NCBI GenBank assembly: GCA_014728295.1
Contig: WJLW01000051.1
Coordinates: 1 to 64,000, forward strand
DNA: 64,000 nucleotides
DNA from: Chitinivibrionales bacterium
GTDB lineage: Bacteria > Fibrobacterota > Chitinivibrionia > Chitinivibrionales > WJKA01
Direction: 5' to 3'
The notes below the pieces were generated by a model. It had not been told where the DNA came from and ran no database searches. It was given only the letters and a program-made list of their open reading frames with translations. The translations under genes and the position numbers were made by a program. This document shows, piece after piece, positions 60,628 through 64,000 of the stretch (positions within the stretch are counted from its first letter, which is position 1; the number at the start of each line of letters is the position of its first letter).

Positions 60628-61334
60628 TCAGCAGTCGGCACTTTACCGAAGCGGCGCTCGCGTCTGTTATAGTCGTCGATAGCGTACATGAGCGCTTCTT
60701 TGTTAAAATCGGGCCAGAGCGTGTCGGTGATATAAAATTCGGTGTAGGCGCATTGCCAGATGAGAAAATTGCTGATGCGCATTTCGCCTCCTGTTCGAAT
60801 GAGCAGCTCCGGGTCGGGAATATCGCGGGTGTAGAGAAACGATGAGAAAAGCCGTTCGTCTAGCTCCTCAATACGTGAAGGGTTCTCGCATGCATGACGG
60901 GCAAACTCCTGTGCGGCCTTGACGATTTCGGCTCTGCCGCCGTAGCTTACGGCCAGAACCAGATTCAAACCCGTATTGTGTTGCAATTTAGCTATGCCGG
61001 TTTCCAGGGCACCACGTGATTTTAGCGGCAGTTTTGCCAGATCACCGATGGCATGCAGCCGAACATTGTTTGTGTCAAGCTCAGCAATCTCTTTTTTAAT
61101 CATTTCAACCAGCAAATCCATCAGCAAGGTGACTTCTTTTGCCGGTCGTCCCCAGTTTTCATGTGAGAACACATAAATAGTAAGGTAGGTGACTCCCAGG
61201 TCGCCGCAGGCACGAACGACTTCGCGTGTTGCATTTGTCCCGGCGCGATGGCCCATGCTGCGCGGCAATCCGCGTTTGCGCGCCCACCTGCCGTTGCCGT
61301 CCATAATGATACAGATGTGTTCGGGAACTTTCAT
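60624..61334 (-). CDS. uppS: Undecaprenyl diphosphate synthase
   Basis: A 236-residue cis-prenyltransferase that makes the C55 lipid carrier for peptidoglycan and surface glycans. Visible are the P-loop ICIIMDGNGRWARKRG, YLTIYVFSHENWGRP, VSYGGRAEI and the RTGGEMRISNFLIWQ segment. It overlaps cdsA by 4 bases. The frr operon lies upstream across a terminator, so uppS heads its own transcription unit. Confidence 0.96.
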   Translation of the reverse strand: MKVPEHICIIMDGNGRWARKRGLPRSMGHRAGTNATREVVRACGDLGVTYLTIYVFSHENWGRPAKEVTLLMDLLVEMIKKEIAELDTNNVRLHAIGDLAKLPLKSRGALETGIAKLQHNTGLNLVLAVSYGGRAEIVKAAQEFARHACENPSRIEELDERLFSSFLYTRDIPDPELLIRTGGEMRISNFLIWQCAYTEFYITDTLWPDFNKEALMYAIDDYNRRERRFGKVPTAE

Positions 61335-61460
61335 AATTGCGTGCTTAGTATGGCGTCGATTCCGCCGACATGACGGTATTGCAAAATAAATCCTTCAGGC
61401 AAACAAATGGTAGTGTGGCAGTGAAATCGAATACGGTTTATTTCTGCTGCCATGAAAAGC

Positions 61461-61490
61461 AAAACCCCCCTGCTTGACAGAGGGGTTTTT
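61461..61490. terminator. Intrinsic terminator after frr
   Basis: CCCCT (61467-61471) pairs with AGGGG (61481-61485) around a 9-base loop, with AAAA before and TTTTT after, so it can act on both strands. It lies about 35 bases beyond the frr stop and would end the rpsB-tsf-pyrH-frr operon. Confidence 0.8.
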
Positions 61491-61524
61491 ATATGCGGAA
61501 TTGTCGGCGGTATTCAGGAAACTG

Positions 61525-62088
61525 TCAGTTTTCAAAAACTTCCTTTTCTTTGATTTCGAGCTGCCTGTCAACGGCCTGAATGTATTTGTCGGTAATTTTC
61601 TGTATCTCATCCAATGCTTTTTTCTGCTCGTCCTGGGATATTTCTTTGTTTTTCTCGCCGGTTTTGAGTTTGTCGTTGCTGTCACGGCGGATATTGCGAA
61701 TCGCAACTTTATTATCTTCGCTGATTTTTTTGCAGGTTTTAAATAAATCTTTGCGACGTTCTTCAGAGAGTGCGGGTATGGGAATGCGTATGATATTGCC
61801 ATCATTCTGGGGATTAAGGCCAAGATCCGAGGCTTTGATGGCTTTTTCAACCGCCTGCAGCATGGTTTTTTCCCAGGGCTGCACCAGCACCAGTCTGGCT
61901 TCGGGAATGGAAATATTGGCAACCTGATTCAGCGGCGTAGGCGAGCCGTAATAGTCAACCTTGACGCCATCGAATAGCGACGGTGTAGCTCTGCCGGTGC
62001 GCACATGAGAAAAATCTCTTTTCAGATTTTCGATACTTTTCTCCATTCGGGAGGTAGTATCATTTTTAATTGATTCAACAACACTCAT
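61525..62088 (-). CDS. frr: Ribosome recycling factor
   Basis: A 187-residue cytoplasmic protein that, with EF-G, splits post-termination ribosomes. The tRNA-mimic shape is encoded by SRMEKSIENLKRDFSHVRTGRA, VDYYGSPTPLNQVANI, IPIPALSEERRKDL, and the last helix DKYIQAVDRQLEIKEKEV. The start overlaps the pyrH stop by 4 bases. Order pyrH-frr is standard. Confidence 0.97.
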   Translation of the reverse strand: MSVVESIKNDTTSRMEKSIENLKRDFSHVRTGRATPSLFDGVKVDYYGSPTPLNQVANISIPEARLVLVQPWEKTMLQAVEKAIKASDLGLNPQNDGNIIRIPIPALSEERRKDLFKTCKKISEDNKVAIRNIRRDSNDKLKTGEKNKEISQDEQKKALDEIQKITDKYIQAVDRQLEIKEKEVFEN

Positions 62089-62810
62089 TGGTTTGCTCCC
62101 TTCTTGACAAGAGATCCAACAGATGCGCCTTCAACGCATTTGCGTAAATTTCCGTGCTCGAACAATTTAATAACTTTGATGGGTATCGCGTGGTCCATGC
62201 ACAGGCTGAACGCTGCGGCATCCAGAATCTTCAGGCCACGGCGCAATGCTTCTTCATGCGAAATCAAATCTATTTTCACAGCATCCGGATTGTTGACCGG
62301 GTCCATATCGTAAATGCCGTCGACTTTCGTTGCTTTGATCAGAAGGTCAGCCTCTATCTCGATACAACGCAGAGCTGCCGCCGTATCGGTGGTAAAACAT
62401 GGATTACCGGTGCCTGCTGCTATAATGACCACTTTCTTTTGTGCCAGAGATTGCAGTGCTTTTTGGCGTACGAATAACGGTGCAATTTTGTCCATTTGAA
62501 TGGCGGTAAAAACAGTGGTTTGCATTCCGGCCTGTTCAAAAAATTCCTTGAGCGCCAATGCATTGATGACGGTTGCCAACATGCCCATGAAATCACCCGA
62601 CGCTTGCGGAATTCCGGTTAGTGCGCCGGGAGCGCCACGATAAATATTGCCTCCGCCGACAACAATGCCGATTTCTACGCCTGATTCGTAGATGTCTTTG
62701 AGCTCGGCAGCAACCCGCCGTGCCAGTTGCGGATCGACGCTGTAGGTTTTGTCCCCAGCCAGGGCTTCGCCGCTCAATTTGAGCAGAATGCGCTTGAAGG
62801 CAATTGGCAT
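62085..62810 (-). CDS. pyrH: Uridylate kinase
   Basis: Phosphorylates UMP to UDP with ATP. ATG 62810 (MPIAFKRILLKLSGE) gives 241 residues, the same as E. coli; the frame continues upstream but overlaps the end of tsf. Visible are KLSGEALAGDKTY, GGGNIYRGA, AAGTGNPCFTTDTAAALR and the late ILDAAAFSLCMD. It starts 7 bases after the tsf stop. It is the enzyme next after PyrF in the pyrimidine route, but in a separate operon. Confidence 0.97.
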   Translation of the reverse strand: MPIAFKRILLKLSGEALAGDKTYSVDPQLARRVAAELKDIYESGVEIGIVVGGGNIYRGAPGALTGIPQASGDFMGMLATVINALALKEFFEQAGMQTTVFTAIQMDKIAPLFVRQKALQSLAQKKVVIIAAGTGNPCFTTDTAAALRCIEIEADLLIKATKVDGIYDMDPVNNPDAVKIDLISHEEALRRGLKILDAAAFSLCMDHAIPIKVIKLFEHGNLRKCVEGASVGSLVKKGANQ

Positions 62811-62817
62811 GCTGGTA

Positions 62818-63726
62818 TCAGCTTTCGGCTTCGGTTTCTTCTTCTCCGCCTTCACCAAGTTCGTAGCGTGCAAACCATCTTACCGAAAGATCGGCGCCAC
62901 AGGCCTTTGATGCTTCCTTGATACGGTCGGTTACCGACTTGTCGGTATCGCGAATGAATTCCTGTTCGATAAGTAGATTTTCTTTGAAAAACTTATTCAA
63001 TTTGCCTTCGATAATTTTATCCCAGATTTTCTCGGGTTTGCCAGAGTTTTTGACCTGTTCGGTGTAAATTTCCTTTTCTTTAGCGACTATTTCCTCAGGG
63101 GCGGTGTCACGGTCAATTGCCAATGGTCTGGAAGCCGCAATCTGCATGGCAATATCCTTGCCGAGTTCAGCAACAGCGTCGGCGATGAGCGCCTCGGCAT
63201 TATCAGAAGCCAGGGTGACGATAACCCCGATGCGTCCGTTGCCATGAATGTATGAGAATATTTTTTCCGTTGCCGGATCAATGGCAATATGTTCGAAGCG
63301 GCTGAACGTGATTTTTTCGCCAATTTTCCCGATAAGATCTTCAACGATGCGTTGCTCAACTGATTTTCCTTCGAATGATGCCGGTTTCAAGGCCAGTGCA
63401 GCGGTGATGTCCGCAGGCTTTTCGTTGAGAAGTGCCGGGCCAAGATCTTCAACAAACTTGAGAAAATCTTCATTACGCGCCACGAAATCCGTTTCGCTGT
63501 TCACTTCGTACATCACTGCATTGGCTCCATCGATCAAGATGGTTACTTTCCCTTCTCTGGCTGATCTTCCGGCTCGCTTCGCCGCGGTAGCCTGACCTTG
63601 CTTGCGCAGGTTCTCGATTGCTTTTTCGATATCACCTTCGGTTTCCTGCAGAGCTTTTTTGCACTGCATCATGCCTAGGCCGGTTTTTTCGCGCAGGGTC
63701 TTGACCTCTGCTGCTGTTATTGCCAT
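62818..63726 (-). CDS. tsf: Translation elongation factor Ts
   Basis: Guanine-nucleotide exchange factor for EF-Tu, 302 residues. The N-terminal UBA-like TAAEVKTLREKTGLGMMQCK is followed by the core EVNSETDFVARNEDF motif. The middle has a long insertion (LNEKPADITAALALKPASFE) typical of the longer bacterial EF-Ts forms. The C-terminus contains QEFIRDTDKSVTDRI. It sits in the invariant rpsB-tsf-pyrH-frr order. Confidence 0.97.
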   Translation of the reverse strand: MAITAAEVKTLREKTGLGMMQCKKALQETEGDIEKAIENLRKQGQATAAKRAGRSAREGKVTILIDGANAVMYEVNSETDFVARNEDFLKFVEDLGPALLNEKPADITAALALKPASFEGKSVEQRIVEDLIGKIGEKITFSRFEHIAIDPATEKIFSYIHGNGRIGVIVTLASDNAEALIADAVAELGKDIAMQIAASRPLAIDRDTAPEEIVAKEKEIYTEQVKNSGKPEKIWDKIIEGKLNKFFKENLLIEQEFIRDTDKSVTDRIKEASKACGADLSVRWFARYELGEGGEEETEAES

Positions 63727-63785
63727 CGTGTGCTCCTTGGTTTTCGATACGGGTGAACTGCTATCGCAAAGCGGCGTCGAATTGT

Positions 63786-64000
63786 TTATTCTTTTTTTTC
63801 GGTTGTTTCGGTCATTTTCCTTCTGACAACCCGGCGCTTGCGTATTTTTTTCTCCGATTGCCTGAGTTCTTCTTCATCTTTGGTTTCATCATTCACGGGG
63901 GTTAAGCTTTCTACTTCTTCCTCCGAGGTCATTGGTGTTTCACGGACATTTTCCTCACGGGCCATTTCTTCTTCCCTGATTGCACCCTGCGCAGAAACGA
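63786..64000 (-). CDS. rpsB: Probable C-terminal extension of ribosomal protein uS2 (partial)
   Basis: Only the last 70 or so codons are inside the window, ending at a stop at 63786. The sequence is highly charged: an acidic stretch (EEEVESLTPVNDETKDEEEL) followed by a basic run (KKIRKRRVVRRK) and a final KKE. It has no recognisable S2 core, which must lie upstream. I assign rpsB from its place directly upstream of tsf on the same strand. A long charged tail on S2 occurs in some lineages. Confidence 0.6.
   Translation of the reverse strand, partial: VSAQGAIREEEMAREENVRETPMTSEEEVESLTPVNDETKDEEELRQSEKKIRKRRVVRRKMTETTEKKE

Overview
The window comes from a Gram-negative (diderm) bacterium of about 50% GC. 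Evidence is lipoprotein signals, a Wza-like SLBB export protein, RlpA, an RseP-type protease, and secreted proteins with C-terminal FlgD-like/sorting domains. The gene content (class 1B PyrD/PyrK, Ni-superoxide dismutase, very large carboxypeptidase-regulatory-repeat proteins, VYxxxGRxV-type C-termini) best fits the FCB superphylum, with Fibrobacterota-like lineages as the leading guess. The phylum is inference: there is no rRNA gene in the window.

Layout. 1-819: 3' end of tex. 820-13977: an AT-rich island (about one third GC by eye against about one half elsewhere) for surface-glycan synthesis: a frameshifted membrane glycosyltransferase and a decayed zone at its left edge, four GT4 glycosyltransferases, one GT9, a MurJ-like flippase, an O-antigen polymerase/ligase, a Wzz chain-length regulator and a GH20-like secreted protein. 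13978-16555: pyrF, pyrK and pyrD. 16745-19895: polysaccharide export protein, RlpA and a radical SAM protein. 19912-20879: a MerR-like regulator and dut. 20948-31011: one long reverse-strand operon, rimP-nusA-infB-rbfA-nrnA-truB-ribF-rpsO-pnp, ended by a strong terminator and preceded by another hairpin/U-tract just before rimP. 31203-32534: CCA-adding enzyme.

32749-41085: envelope and small housekeeping genes: a lipoprotein, a nucleotide-sugar dehydrogenase, a membrane-anchored repeat protein, murB, three exported proteins of unknown role, rpmB and a CDP-alcohol phosphatidyltransferase. 41202-47057: a giant secreted repeat protein. 47316-52325: an HDOD signalling protein, a Sec-exported Ni-SOD, a J-domain protein and three tandem small heat-shock proteins. 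The divergent J-protein and hsp20 units each have a good sigma-54 type -24/-12 element. 52701-54536: a sodium-coupled NSS transporter preceded by a potentially structured leader. 54645-58516: response regulator, histidine kinase and RseP, continuous with dxr-cdsA-uppS. 61525-64000: rpsB(partial)-tsf-pyrH-frr.

How it fits together: the island genes would make and polymerise an oligosaccharide, Wzz would set chain length, and the SLBB protein and the dehydrogenase outside the island may serve export and precursor supply. No initiating phosphoglycosyltransferase is present, so the pathway is incomplete here. The most unusual points are the divergent sigma-54 stress promoters, the Sec-exported Ni-SOD whose predicted cleavage would leave the Ni-hook His at the N-terminus, the attenuator-like hairpin before rimP-nusA, the REC-HATPase response regulator, the decayed edge of the glycan island, and the aromatic-motif repeats of the giant secreted protein. 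I saw no CRISPR array, tRNA, rRNA or intact insertion sequence.
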